Position numbers and translations under genes: made by a program. Of a DNA stretch of 64,000 nt, positions 35,579-45,010 are shown one piece after another. A model generated the notes under the pieces. That model saw only the letters and a program-made list of their open reading frames with translations, was not told the origin of the DNA and made no database searches. Each line of letters begins with the position of its first letter. Within the stretch, counting starts at the first letter, position 1. The DNA is from Bacteroidia bacterium (GTDB lineage: Bacteria > Bacteroidota > Bacteroidia > J057): contig JALEFZ010000069.1 of NCBI GenBank assembly GCA_022760475.1, positions 80,337 to 144,336 on the forward strand, read 5' to 3'.

Positions 35579-38435
35579 ATGCGAGTAATTCTTCCAAGTC
35601 CGTTACATCCAGGGATTTGTAAATATCATCTTCTACTGATATGATATCATCTGAAAGTTTGGCTTTCTTCCTTTGGAGGCTCAGAATTTTTTCTTCGATG
35701 CTATCTTTGGTGATGAATTTATAGTAGAAAACCGTCTTCTTTTGTCCGATCCTGTGGGAGCGATCTATCGCTTGATTTTCTACCGCTGGATTCCACCATG
35801 GGTCAAGGATAAAAACATAATCAGCGGCTGTAAGATTTAAGCCAACTCCTCCTGCTTTCAAACTGATCAAAAACACCTTGATGCCTTTATCCTTTTGAAA
35901 GGTATCCACCTGGTTTTGACGATCTTTCGTCATTCCGTCAAGGTAGTTGTACCTGATACCTTCTTCGTCAAGGTCATTTTTCAAGAGTTGGAGCATCTTA
36001 ACAAACTGGCTGAATATCAAAACCTTAGAGCCATCACTTTCAATCACTTGTTTAAGTAACCTTTTCAATTCCTTATACTTCCCAGAGTCTTTCAATTCAA
36101 ATTTTTCTGGCTCCACCATTTTCGGATGAATCGCTATTTGGCGAAGTTTCTGTAGTCCTGTAAGGATGTTGAGTTTGTTCTTCTTCCAAGCGTTCTGGGT
36201 AATCAACTCCATCAGGTAGTTCCTGTAGGTATTCTTGATATCCTCATAGAACTTCTCCTGCCCTTCTTGCATTTCACAGTACTGGAGTTTTTCAATCTTG
36301 GGTGGCAAGTCCTTTTCAACCTGGTTCTTTTTTCTTCTTAATATAAATGGAGAAATGATTCGTCTCAATTTCGCCGAGCGATTTGCGTCCTTGTTCTTTT
36401 CAATGGGAGTTACATAAAAACGCTTGAAGAAAGCCTCATTGCCTAATAAACCAGGATTGAGAAATGCCATTTGTGACCAAATGTCCATGACGGTATTCTC
36501 TATAGGTGTACCAGTGAGAGAAAGTCTGTGCTTGGAAACCAATTTCCTTATGGCTTTTGCCGTCTTGGACTCAGGATTTTTGATCATCTGGCTTTCATCC
36601 AGAATGACATAGTGGAAAGGAAAAGCCTTTAATTCCTTGATATCCTGCCTTACTATCCCATAAGTCGTCAGGATCAAGTCAAATTTTGCAAAATAGTCCA
36701 GATCCTTCCGCCTGCCAACTCCAGTATGAACCAGTACCTTGAGGGCTGGAGTAAATTTTCGGGCTTCATTGCACCAGTTGTGAACCAGCGAAGTGGGCAA
36801 AACAACCAATGAAGCCGTTTCATTGCCTTCCTCCTTCTCTTTCAGCAAGAAGCTCAAGGTCTGAACGGTTTTACCCAAGCCCATGTCATCTGCCAGAATT
36901 CCTGCCATTCCATGGTTTTTCAGGAAATAAAGCCAGTTAAATCCCTCCTGCTGATAGTTTCGTAAAGTAGCATTCAATCCATCAGGAGGCATGATTTGTG
37001 GGATTGTCTCCAGATTTTTAATTGACTCTAACCAATCTGAGCCTTTTTTATTCTTACTTGGGAAGTTCAATAATGGAGCCTGATATTTTTTTATTCCAAG
37101 AGAACCGTCTTCCTTCTCCTTGGAAACCTCCATGAGGTGCCGGTAGTCAGAGAACCATTCTTCAGGAAGAATAGCAATGCTTCCATCCGGGAGGACATAT
37201 TCTCTTTGATTTTTCAGGATGTGGGTCCTGAATTTTATGAATGGAATGACAAATTTTCCGATCCTTACTACGGCCTTGATGTCAAACCAGTCACCTTCCT
37301 CCGTTGTCGTCAACTCGATCTCAGGACGATTGAGGTTCAAATGATAGTGCTGGTCTTTCTGAACAATGTCAATGTCATGCTCTACCAGCAGATCTCTATA
37401 TTTTGACAACCAACCCAAGCCAGATTCCTTTTCGACATATTGCCAAGGTGTAAGGCTATTGGGATTAGGTTGAATCTCGTCTAGCAGTTGTCTGACGGAG
37501 CTTTCTTTCTCCTGGTCTCTGATTATCCTAAAGAAGGTAATATCAGGATCATTTTTAACCATCTGAGCCTTTACCTTATGCTCATCTTCAAGGGGTATGC
37601 TAAATTCACCATAATTAACTTCCCGAATAAAGGAGAAGCTGTCTCCATTATTCTCTTTGACCTGGATTGAAAAAACAGGATTCTTTTTTATGTCCTGAAT
37701 ATGAAAACCCTTTGCTGAGATATCATATTTCTCGACTATTTGACTGATAAATTTTTTGTAGTAAACATCTTCCTTCTCCTTAGGAATTGAAATATTCCTT
37801 TTCTTAAGGAATGGCCTAAGTTTGGCTCCCTCTACATCTTGTTCAAAAGAAAATACCTCGCCATTAAGAAGCATCCATGCAGGTTCAAGGGCTAGAAGTA
37901 TGGCATTCTTAAACTGGAAGTCAATTTTTGTTCCCCTTAGTTTGATTGTAGGGAAATAGACTGTGAAGTCTTCATGCCTCCTAAAATGGAATAGCACGGT
38001 AGCCTTTTCCGGCAGAACTTCCAAGGGGGTATGGGCAGGATAACTGTCATTCCCCATACTGAAGACCAGTTTGCCAATAAGTAGCGGAAGAATTTGGGCC
38101 ATCTTCCTTTGGATAAAGCTGGCGGCCAATTTTTCGATTTCACCGTTAAACTTCTTATTGAAAAATTCAAAGTCCTTCCTGGGATTACCGCCGAAACGTT
38201 TTACGATCTCACGAGGCGTTATGTCTCCCGCGAGTTTTATCAATTCCCTGTCAGTATCGTCCATGCCATCTGCAAACTGTGCCATATTTTCAGGATAGGC
38301 ATGCTGATGGACAAGGCTCAATGACCTATTGGGCAACAATTGGACATAGTGAGAAGAGATCAGGTAACCAAGGTACTCATGGTGATAAGTGGAATAAACA
38401 ACCCTAAATGGTAATGCCGGATCTACGAGACGCAT
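35577..38435 (-). CDS. SNF2-family DNA-dependent ATPase/helicase-like protein
   Basis: 952 residues. A large N-terminal part (about 1-480) with 'SWIM-free' mixed alpha/beta lobes is followed by the two RecA-like lobes: 'ADDMGLGKT' (Lys522), 'DESQMIKNP' (Walker B, DESQ form), 'SLTGTPIENT', and motifs V/VI 'KAGGVGLNLTAADYVF' and 'RSHRIGQKKTVFYY'. SNF2 proteins translocate on duplex DNA and remodel protein-DNA complexes or polymerases. No methylase, nuclease or defence partner is near, so a housekeeping role in transcription recovery is more likely than defence. ATG at 38435. Confidence 0.92.
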   Translation of the reverse strand: MRLVDPALPFRVVYSTYHHEYLGYLISSHYVQLLPNRSLSLVHQHAYPENMAQFADGMDDTDRELIKLAGDITPREIVKRFGGNPRKDFEFFNKKFNGEIEKLAASFIQRKMAQILPLLIGKLVFSMGNDSYPAHTPLEVLPEKATVLFHFRRHEDFTVYFPTIKLRGTKIDFQFKNAILLALEPAWMLLNGEVFSFEQDVEGAKLRPFLKKRNISIPKEKEDVYYKKFISQIVEKYDISAKGFHIQDIKKNPVFSIQVKENNGDSFSFIREVNYGEFSIPLEDEHKVKAQMVKNDPDITFFRIIRDQEKESSVRQLLDEIQPNPNSLTPWQYVEKESGLGWLSKYRDLLVEHDIDIVQKDQHYHLNLNRPEIELTTTEEGDWFDIKAVVRIGKFVIPFIKFRTHILKNQREYVLPDGSIAILPEEWFSDYRHLMEVSKEKEDGSLGIKKYQAPLLNFPSKNKKGSDWLESIKNLETIPQIMPPDGLNATLRNYQQEGFNWLYFLKNHGMAGILADDMGLGKTVQTLSFLLKEKEEGNETASLVVLPTSLVHNWCNEARKFTPALKVLVHTGVGRRKDLDYFAKFDLILTTYGIVRQDIKELKAFPFHYVILDESQMIKNPESKTAKAIRKLVSKHRLSLTGTPIENTVMDIWSQMAFLNPGLLGNEAFFKRFYVTPIEKNKDANRSAKLRRIISPFILRRKKNQVEKDLPPKIEKLQYCEMQEGQEKFYEDIKNTYRNYLMELITQNAWKKNKLNILTGLQKLRQIAIHPKMVEPEKFELKDSGKYKELKRLLKQVIESDGSKVLIFSQFVKMLQLLKNDLDEEGIRYNYLDGMTKDRQNQVDTFQKDKGIKVFLISLKAGGVGLNLTAADYVFILDPWWNPAVENQAIDRSHRIGQKKTVFYYKFITKDSIEEKILSLQRKKAKLSDDIISVEDDIYKSLDVTDLEELLA

Positions 38436-38876
38436 AAAAACAACGTACTGTTGTGTGTGTGAAAAAGAAAAAGAAAATGCCTAAATGAAAAGGACAATCA
38501 CCAAATATAAGCAAGCAATGTTAACTTAATTTCAACTTAATGCGCCCAATTTTTCCTGACCTGTTTCTGGCTTATTCATGTAATATATTGAGTTTTTTTT
38601 ATTTCCTGCAAATATTTATTTCAATTCTCCTAAAACATGTAGATAGCAATTAAAAATTCAATAGTTGGAGATATTCAAAAGCACTATTTCACCATATATG
38701 TAACAAGCGGATCCCCGTTCCCTGCACTCGCTTATTGGCATAATTTCACGAATTTCTCATATAAATGGTTTTCTCATATATCTTGCGCACTATAACTTTG
38801 TAGCATAACTTTCAGAAATAGCTTTCGTATTAGAATAAAGTTTCTGAAATTTCTGAAAATTTTCTCAACTTGCGAT
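38436..38876. other. 441-bp divergent regulatory region between SNF2 and mqnE
   Basis: No gene seen. The mqnE-proximal third holds an 11-bp direct repeat and three TTTCwGAAA elements, annotated separately, and a TAACTTTG (38793-38800) that matches the -7 promoter pattern. The far half is plain AT-rich DNA. Confidence 0.6.
38753..38858 (+). promoter_or_regulatory. Repeat-rich leader/operator region of mqnE
   Basis: TTTCTCATATA occurs twice (38753-38763 and 38770-38780), starts 17 bp apart. TAACTTTG (38793-38800) follows. Then TTTCAGAAA (38810-38818) and two adjacent TTTCTGAAA copies (38841-38849, 38850-38858), ending 18 bp before the mqnE ATG. This is a cluster of near-palindromic and direct repeats that suggests protein-binding sites. 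Confidence 0.4.
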
Positions 38877-40055
38877 ATGCAACAACATTTCATCGAGCAA
38901 ATTCAACACCTGAGGGGACTGAAAGAGGAAGAAAAGAGCATTGCCCAAAAGGTACTGAACGGTCAAAGAATAAATCAGGAAGAAGGGCTGTTTCTTTTTG
39001 AACACTCAGACTTGCCTTTCATCGGCTTATTGGCTAATCACATTCGCCAAAAGAAGCACGATAAAAGGACCTACTTCAATCGAAATTTCCACCTTGAGCC
39101 TACCAACGTTTGCATTTACACCTGTAAGTTTTGCTCCTACTCCAGAAGGATCAAAAAGCGTGAGGATGGTTGGGAACTGGATTTGGACCAAATGATGGAT
39201 CAGATCAAACTTTATGATGGAAAACCAGTAACTGAGGTTCACATTGTCGGTGGGGTACTGCCTCAATATAATTTCCAATTCTACATAGACCTTTTCAAAG
39301 CCATAAAGGCTCATAGGCCAGAGTTGCATATCAAGGCTCTGACTCCAGTGGAATACCACTACATTTTCAAGAAGGCCAAGGTGTCATACAGGGAAGGCCT
39401 ACAAGCCATGATAGATGCAGGACTTGATTCCATGCCGGGTGGCGGTGCAGAAATCTTCGATGAGGAGATTAGGGAAGACATCGCAGGGGGTAAATGTACG
39501 TCTGCAGAGTGGCTGGAAATGCATGAGATCCTTCACGAGTTGGGCCTGCGCTCAAATGCTACGATGCTGTATGGCCATGTTGAAAATTACTCCCATAGGC
39601 TTGACCATATGGAAAGACTTAGACAACTACAAGATCGAACGGGTGGCTTCCAAACTTTCATCCCATTGAAGTTTAGAAACCAGAACAATGAAATGTCTCA
39701 TCTTCCAGAAAGCACAGTAATTGAAGACTTGAAGAATTATGCCATCTCAAGGATCTACATGGACAACTTTGATCATATCAAGGCTTACTGGCCTATGATT
39801 GGCAAGGATACTGCCCAGCTTTCTCTTTCTTATGGAGTAAATGACATCGACGGAACTATTGACGATACCACAAAAATCTACTCTATGGCAGGAGCAGAGG
39901 ACAAAAATCCGGCTATGTCTACTTCTCAATTGATCGACATGATTGAATCTGCAGGAATGATAGCGATTGAAAGGGACACGCTATACAATGTAATCCATGA
40001 CTACAGCAAGGAAGAATTCAGTGGGGAAGAAGTTTTGGTTAATAGTGGAAAATAA
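38877..40055 (+). CDS. mqnE: Aminofutalosine synthase (radical SAM)
   Basis: The 392-residue radical SAM enzyme joins 3-((1-carboxyvinyl)oxy)benzoate to SAM-derived adenosyl to give aminofutalosine in the futalosine route to menaquinone. The [4Fe-4S] motif is Cys79-x3-Cys83-x2-Cys86 ('CIYTCKFC'). 'HIVGGVLPQYNFQFY', 'SMPGGGAEIF' and 'GLRSNATMLYGHVE' match the MqnE family more closely than MqnC. It opens a rightward set with a phosphatase and mqnA. Confidence 0.93.
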   Translation: MQQHFIEQIQHLRGLKEEEKSIAQKVLNGQRINQEEGLFLFEHSDLPFIGLLANHIRQKKHDKRTYFNRNFHLEPTNVCIYTCKFCSYSRRIKKREDGWELDLDQMMDQIKLYDGKPVTEVHIVGGVLPQYNFQFYIDLFKAIKAHRPELHIKALTPVEYHYIFKKAKVSYREGLQAMIDAGLDSMPGGGAEIFDEEIREDIAGGKCTSAEWLEMHEILHELGLRSNATMLYGHVENYSHRLDHMERLRQLQDRTGGFQTFIPLKFRNQNNEMSHLPESTVIEDLKNYAISRIYMDNFDHIKAYWPMIGKDTAQLSLSYGVNDIDGTIDDTTKIYSMAGAEDKNPAMSTSQLIDMIESAGMIAIERDTLYNVIHDYSKEEFSGEEVLVNSGK

Positions 40056-40063
40056 AGCTGGAA

Positions 40064-40687
40064 ATGATTGAAATATACTTTGTCAGACACGGTGAAACAG
40101 ACTACAACCGTAAAGGAATTGTCCAGGGTAGTGGCATAGACTCAGACCTGAATGATACTGGTAGGCAGCAGGCTCAGTCTTTCTTTGAGTCATACAAAGG
40201 GATTGAATTCGATAAAGTCTTTGTAAGTGAATTGAAAAGAACCCATCAAACCATGGCTCCATGGTTGGAGTTGGGTTATCAATTCGAGCTAAGTCCAGGA
40301 TTAAATGAATTCAGTTGGGGCATCCATGAAGGTGTAGTTCCTACTCCTGAGCAAAGGGCAGATTTTCAGCAATTGCTAGTCGAATGGTCGGCAGGCAACC
40401 TTAGCCATAAGGTAGAGAGAGGGGAATCCCCTATCCAAGCCTGGGACAGAGCAAAATCATTTTTTTCTGAGATTCAAAACGCTTCTCAGGGGCGCTACCT
40501 GATGTGCTCGCATGGAAGACAATTAAGAATCATCATTGCCAACCTGCTAGGGGAAGACATGAAGTACATGGAGAAATATAAACATTCCAATACCGGATTG
40601 TCCATACTCCAATTGGAAAAAGATCAGACCGGAAAATTACACTTGCTCAATAACCTTGAGCATCTCCAAAAAGCTGAAAAAGTTTAA
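40064..40687 (+). CDS. Histidine phosphatase (phosphoglycerate-mutase fold)
   Basis: 207 residues. The 'FVRHGETDYN' motif carries the phospho-acceptor His9 with the RHG signature, and 'MCSHGRQLR' supplies the second active-site His near the C-terminus. The family includes phosphatases of sugar phosphates, cofactors and proteins. It sits 8 bp after mqnE and overlaps the mqnA start by one base (TAATG), so it is very likely cotranscribed with the menaquinone genes. No known futalosine step needs such a phosphatase, and the substrate is open. Confidence 0.85.
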   Translation: MIEIYFVRHGETDYNRKGIVQGSGIDSDLNDTGRQQAQSFFESYKGIEFDKVFVSELKRTHQTMAPWLELGYQFELSPGLNEFSWGIHEGVVPTPEQRADFQQLLVEWSAGNLSHKVERGESPIQAWDRAKSFFSEIQNASQGRYLMCSHGRQLRIIIANLLGEDMKYMEKYKHSNTGLSILQLEKDQTGKLHLLNNLEHLQKAEKV

Positions 40688-41460
40688 TGATTAAGATTGC
40701 ACTGGTTTCTTATATCAATACTCGACCTTTCATTGACGGGCTTGAACGTTTTTTTGATGAGCATGAAGTCCAATTACATATCCTTCCTCCATCTGCATGT
40801 GCAAGGGCATTAAAGGAAGGCAGGGTCGATATGGCACTCATGCCTGTAGGAGCATTGGTGAATTTCCAGCACATTTCATTGTTAAGTAATTTTTGTATCG
40901 GGGGAAATGGGCCAGTCAATTCTGTTTTCATTTTTTCTGAAGTCCCCATTTCCAGTATAGATTTCCTTTACCTTGATCCCCATTCCAGGAGCAGCAATGG
41001 ATTGGCCAGGGTTTTATTGAAGCATCATTGGAAAAAAGATGTACCCTTTCAAATGCTCCCTGAAAGGCCCTTTGATGTCATTAAAGGAAGGCATGCAGGT
41101 GTCATCATTGGTGATCAGGCAATCAAATGCAGGGGAAATTATGCCTATGAATATGACCTTTCTGAGCATTGGAAAAAAATGACTTCGCTCTCCTTTCCAT
41201 TTGCTGTATGGGGCTATGATGCTGCAAAGTTAAATCCCGTCTTTTTATCCAAAATAGAAGAAGCACTCGAATGGGGTGTGGCGCAGCGTAGGGAAAGTGC
41301 CATCAAGTGGGCTGCACATTATGGCATACCCGAAGATTTTGCCATCCCTTATTTGATGAGAGATATCGATTTCAAATTCGATTATCCCAAGCACAAGGCA
41401 CTTCATTTATACCAACACGCCTTAACTTCCTTACCCCAACTTCAATTACAGACTGTCTAA
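40687..41460 (+). CDS. mqnA: Chorismate dehydratase MqnA
   Basis: 257 residues of the MqnA/MqnD periplasmic-binding-like fold. Here the N-terminus 'KIALVSYINTRPFIDG', 'PPSACARALKEGRVDMALMPVGAL', 'YLDPHSRSSNGLARVLL' and 'AGVIIGDQAI' fit MqnA, which dehydrates chorismate to 3-((1-carboxyvinyl)oxy)benzoate, the substrate of MqnE. The start overlaps the phosphatase stop by a base. It is the last gene of the presumed unit, followed by an AT-rich inverted repeat. Confidence 0.9.
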   Translation: MIKIALVSYINTRPFIDGLERFFDEHEVQLHILPPSACARALKEGRVDMALMPVGALVNFQHISLLSNFCIGGNGPVNSVFIFSEVPISSIDFLYLDPHSRSSNGLARVLLKHHWKKDVPFQMLPERPFDVIKGRHAGVIIGDQAIKCRGNYAYEYDLSEHWKKMTSLSFPFAVWGYDAAKLNPVFLSKIEEALEWGVAQRRESAIKWAAHYGIPEDFAIPYLMRDIDFKFDYPKHKALHLYQHALTSLPQLQLQTV

Positions 41461-41491
41461 AGTCATCCACCTTTTTTAGCAGTAATTCGTA

Positions 41492-41520
41492 TATTTTATC
41501 AAGGTCATCTTGATAAAATA
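41492..41520. repeat. Perfect 12-bp inverted repeat before the interrupted cytochrome gene
   Basis: TATTTTATCAAG / CTTGATAAAATA (41492-41503 and 41509-41520) with a GTCAT centre. It ends five bases before an ATG at 41526, so it either covers the ribosome-binding zone as an mRNA hairpin or acts as an operator. Its T/A-rich arms could also end the mqn transcript, but no T run follows. Confidence 0.55.
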
Positions 41521-41525
41521 CAGCC

Positions 41526-41975
41526 ATGAATTTTTTTTACTCACTTTCCATAGTAACCCTAATCGGAGTCACTCTATACCTATTTCAGGTCAATCGAGCT
41601 TAACAGTATACCTACCAGCCTTCCATATCTATTAGAAAAAGCAGCAATGTCAAATTAAGTCCAAGCCCAGAAGACCTGGTAGGAAAAATGCTTTTTGAAG
41701 AAAACTGTGTAATATGCCACAAAAATTCTGGACGAATTTCGGCAGGCTACCTATATGAATCTATTGATAAATATGAAGGCAAAGAAGAATGGCTTATAAG
41801 TTACATACTAGATGCTAGAGGAATGGCAGCAAAAGGAGATCCTGAGGCAATCGCCCTTTATGAGAGTTACAACAAGCAGAATAAACCTTCATTCCCCCAA
41901 TTATCTAGAAGAAAAGTAAGCCTGATCGTTGGCTATCTAAAATTCCTTTCAGAAGATTCCAAAAGAGGTGATTAG
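41526..41975 (+). pseudogene. Small cytochrome c gene interrupted by an in-frame TAA
   Basis: The ATG at 41526 opens a membrane/signal segment (MNFFYSLSIVTLIGVTLYLFQ) that ends at TAA 41601-41603. The same frame then continues unbroken for 123 codons to the stop at 41973-41975, with a haem motif CVICH and the block 'KYEGKEEWLISYILDARGMAAKGDPEAIALYESYNK', here in pieces, that matches the downstream cytochrome. A single C to T change (CAA to TAA) would explain the stop. An internal ATG at 41688 gives a 95-residue protein without an export signal, so haem attachment would be unlikely. The aligned axial Met of the paralog is Lys here. Likely a decaying tandem copy; sequencing error is the alternative. 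Confidence 0.7.
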
Positions 41976-42062
41976 AATTTTTTTACTCTCCTGCCCTACG
42001 GGATAACTTAGGTCATTTCAAATATCCTTTAATTCATTTTTATAACTAAAAATCTAGTTTCA

Positions 42063-42542
42063 ATGAGCAGGTCCTTCAAGTTTATAAGCCTAACAGCCTT
42101 TCTGGTAATTGTTTATTACTTCAGTATCGTTGCTAATGGAATGATTAATCCTCCTATTTCAATTTTTGCAGACTCGAATGCAGGCGTTGCTTTCTGTGGA
42201 ACTGTTGACATGAGTCCAGCAAATGACCCAGCAAATGACCACCCTGGCAGAGCCCTATTCAGGACATCCTGTACAGCTTGCCACAAAATGCAGGGCAAGT
42301 TAGTCGGTCCACCCTTAATGGGTGTAGTAGAAAAGTATAAAGGACAGAAGGAATGGCTTCATTCCTGGATAAAAAACTCAAGAAAAATGATTGAAGAAGG
42401 AGATCCTCAGGCCGTTGCTTTATTTAAAGAATACAATGAATTGTCCATGCAAACCTTCACAAATTTATCTGATGAGGACATCTCGGGTATAATTTCCTAC
42501 ATGGAAGCCTATACCCGAGAAGCTAAGGAGATGGGCTATTAA
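42063..42542 (+). CDS. Small c-type cytochrome
   Basis: 159 residues. An N-terminal membrane/signal segment (to about 25) precedes a monohaem class I domain with Cys70-x2-Cys73-His74 ('CTACHK') and a likely axial Met in 'LSMQTFTNLSDEDI'. Mature size (about 100 residues after the spacer) is typical of mono-haem electron carriers. The redox partner is unknown. It follows the interrupted tandem copy and is convergent with thrA (2 bp). Its neighbour mqnA suggests a respiratory context, but that is only proximity. Confidence 0.85.
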   Translation: MSRSFKFISLTAFLVIVYYFSIVANGMINPPISIFADSNAGVAFCGTVDMSPANDPANDHPGRALFRTSCTACHKMQGKLVGPPLMGVVEKYKGQKEWLHSWIKNSRKMIEEGDPQAVALFKEYNELSMQTFTNLSDEDISGIISYMEAYTREAKEMGY

Positions 42543-42544
42543 AA

Positions 42545-45010
42545 TCAGGAAAGAAAATACCCAATCCTAAGGATTTCTGCGAAAACACCTCCAGCGGTAA
42601 CAATATTTCCTGCGCCTGGACCTTTGATCACCAAGGGTCTATCCTTGTAGCGTTCTGTGGTGAACACAATCATGTTGTCACTTCCAGACAGTTGACGAAA
42701 TGGATTTTCAGCTGTCACACTCTGCAAAGAGATATAAGCCTTCTCTCCTTCCAGGGTAGCAATATACCTGAGTACCTTCCCTTCTGCCTTAACCCTATCC
42801 CTCTGATCTTCGAAGAATTGTTCATGTTTCTCCAACTCTTCCAGGAATGAAGCCACATCCGGTGCCTTTATACAAGCCTCTGGTAATATTTGTTCTACAT
42901 CCAGATCTTCGGGTTCAAGTTTAAGTCCTGACTCTCTGGCCAAGATCAATAGTTTTCTAGCCACATCTTTTCCTGAAAGATCTGTACGAGGATCTGGTTC
43001 AGTATATCCTTTCTCCATGGCTTCTTTGACAATCTCATGGAATGGCCTATTTGTCTCTCCAAATGAATTGAAAATGAAAGAAAGGGTACCTGAAAGGACT
43101 CCTTCAATCTGAAGTATCCTATCACCACTGGTAATCAAGTCGTTAAGTGTGGTAAGAACAGGTAATCCTGCACCCACATTGGTCTCATAGAAAAACTTCA
43201 CGCTGTTTTTCTCTGCCAGTTTTTTAAGGTAGGTGTATTGTTCGTATGGCCCAGAGACGGCGACTTTATTGGGTGTTGATATTGAGATGGAATTTACCAG
43301 AATATGTTCGTAGAAAGGAATGGGCAATTCACTTGCAGTGTTGTCAATGAATACACTGTTTGGAAGATTCAAGGATATCATCCTTTCCACAAATAGTCCC
43401 AAATCACTCTGTTGGGTCGCATTTTCAAGTTTTTTCTCCCAAGCATCCAATTCAATTCCTTCTTTATTGAAAAGCATCTTTCTGGAATTGGCAAGGGCGA
43501 CGACCCGAATATCAACAAAGAGGTTTTCCATCAGGTATTCTCTTTGCTCCAAGATTTGGTTGATCAATGTACCTCCTACATTCCCTACTCCTACGATAAA
43601 CAGGTTTAGTGTATAGTAATTAGAAAGAAAGAATACATCATGGACAGCATTTAAAGCCTTGCCTTCATCTTCCTTTCTAATAACAACCGAAATATTTCTT
43701 TCTGAGGAACCCTGAGCGGTAGCGATGATGTTGACCCCGTTTCTTCCCAATCCTGAGAAAAATTTCCCCGAGATGCCAGGCTGAGACTTCATGTTATCAC
43801 CAATCGCAGCCACTACGGAAAGGCCATTCTCCACTTGAACGGAATTGATCATTTTTGCATTTCTTTCCAGGGCAAATTCTTCTTGTAGGGCATTCCTGGC
43901 ACTTTCTGCGTCTTCAGGTTTGATGGCCAGAGATATCGCATGCTCAGAAGAGCCCTGGGTAATCAGGATCGCGTTGATATTCTCTCTGGATAATACATCA
44001 AACAGCCTTGCAGCCACATTGGAAGCTCCAAACAAAGCACTTCCAGCCAGTGTCAAGAGGGAGATGTCCTTGATGGAAGTAATTCCTTTTACTGTATGCG
44101 GATAGGGTTCAGGCTTATCACTGATCAGGGTTCCAGAAGCATCGGGATTGAAAGAGTTTTTGATCCTGACGGGAATCCTGTTTTCCAGTGCAGGAATGAT
44201 GGTAGGTGGGTAAATTACCTTGGCACCAAAATGAGACATTTCAAGCGCTTCTTCGTAGGACATACTACTTACAGGAAAAGCCTGTTCCACCTTCCTTGGA
44301 TCGGCAGTAAGTACCCCGTCGACATCAGTCCAAATCTGGATCTCCTCTGCCTTAATAGCCGCAGCAACCAAAGAGGCTGTATAATCAGATCCTCCACGAC
44401 CCAGGGTAGTAGTTACTCCATGCATATCTGAAGCAATGAAGCCTGTTATAATGGAAACTTTTCCCTGTGTTTCTTGAAAATGTTGCCTGATATTCTCGTA
44501 GGTTTTCTCTCGAAATACCTTTGCATGTCCATGAGAAGAATTTGTCCGAATCAAGTTCCTTGCATCTACAAACATGGCAGAATAGCCTCTGCAAATTAAG
44601 ATTTCGCTCAAGGTATATGCAGACATTCTTTCTCCAAATGAAAGAATAATATCCTCAGTCCTCCTGGTAAGGTCCCTGGTAAGGGATAAGCCATGGAGAA
44701 GACTCCCAAGGTTTTCTTTTGTTTCGATCAGTTCCTGAAGGATTCCAGGCCTTCTTTTTTCATCAAAAATATGTTGATGAATGGTTTGAATATGTTTGGC
44801 AGAAAATAGTTCCAGATAGCCTTTGTATTCCGGAGACCCTTTGGATGCCATGACACACATTTTCAACAACAAATCCGTCATTCCACCCATGGCTGACACT
44901 ACAACACTTACCTCTTCTCCCCTTTCCAAACTGGATATGATGATTTTTGCAACAGCATCCATCCTGTCTGGATCTTTTACTGAAGAACCTCCAAACTTGA
45001 GTACTTTCAT
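42545..45010 (-). CDS. thrA: Bifunctional aspartokinase / homoserine dehydrogenase
   Basis: The 821-residue fusion catalyses the first and third steps from aspartate to homoserine (Thr, Met). The kinase part starts 'KVLKFGGSSVKD' and has 'TLGRGGSDYTA'. ACT-type regulatory domains lie in the middle ('SLLTLAGSALFGASNVAARLF', in pieces). The dehydrogenase part has 'LFIVGVGNVGGTL' and 'GAGLPVLTTLNDL'. The ATG at 45010 gives the conserved start. The open frame upstream only adds TTG-initiated residues with no conservation. Length matches the E. coli enzyme (820). thrB and thrC are not in the window. Confidence 0.96.
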   Translation of the reverse strand: MKVLKFGGSSVKDPDRMDAVAKIIISSLERGEEVSVVVSAMGGMTDLLLKMCVMASKGSPEYKGYLELFSAKHIQTIHQHIFDEKRRPGILQELIETKENLGSLLHGLSLTRDLTRRTEDIILSFGERMSAYTLSEILICRGYSAMFVDARNLIRTNSSHGHAKVFREKTYENIRQHFQETQGKVSIITGFIASDMHGVTTTLGRGGSDYTASLVAAAIKAEEIQIWTDVDGVLTADPRKVEQAFPVSSMSYEEALEMSHFGAKVIYPPTIIPALENRIPVRIKNSFNPDASGTLISDKPEPYPHTVKGITSIKDISLLTLAGSALFGASNVAARLFDVLSRENINAILITQGSSEHAISLAIKPEDAESARNALQEEFALERNAKMINSVQVENGLSVVAAIGDNMKSQPGISGKFFSGLGRNGVNIIATAQGSSERNISVVIRKEDEGKALNAVHDVFFLSNYYTLNLFIVGVGNVGGTLINQILEQREYLMENLFVDIRVVALANSRKMLFNKEGIELDAWEKKLENATQQSDLGLFVERMISLNLPNSVFIDNTASELPIPFYEHILVNSISISTPNKVAVSGPYEQYTYLKKLAEKNSVKFFYETNVGAGLPVLTTLNDLITSGDRILQIEGVLSGTLSFIFNSFGETNRPFHEIVKEAMEKGYTEPDPRTDLSGKDVARKLLILARESGLKLEPEDLDVEQILPEACIKAPDVASFLEELEKHEQFFEDQRDRVKAEGKVLRYIATLEGEKAYISLQSVTAENPFRQLSGSDNMIVFTTERYKDRPLVIKGPGAGNIVTAGGVFAEILRIGYFLS

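Noticed and set aside
35577..38435. SNF2 protein as part of a defence island
   Set aside because: No methylase, nuclease or other defence gene is adjacent, and the neighbours are housekeeping genes; a solitary SNF2 is common in this phylum.
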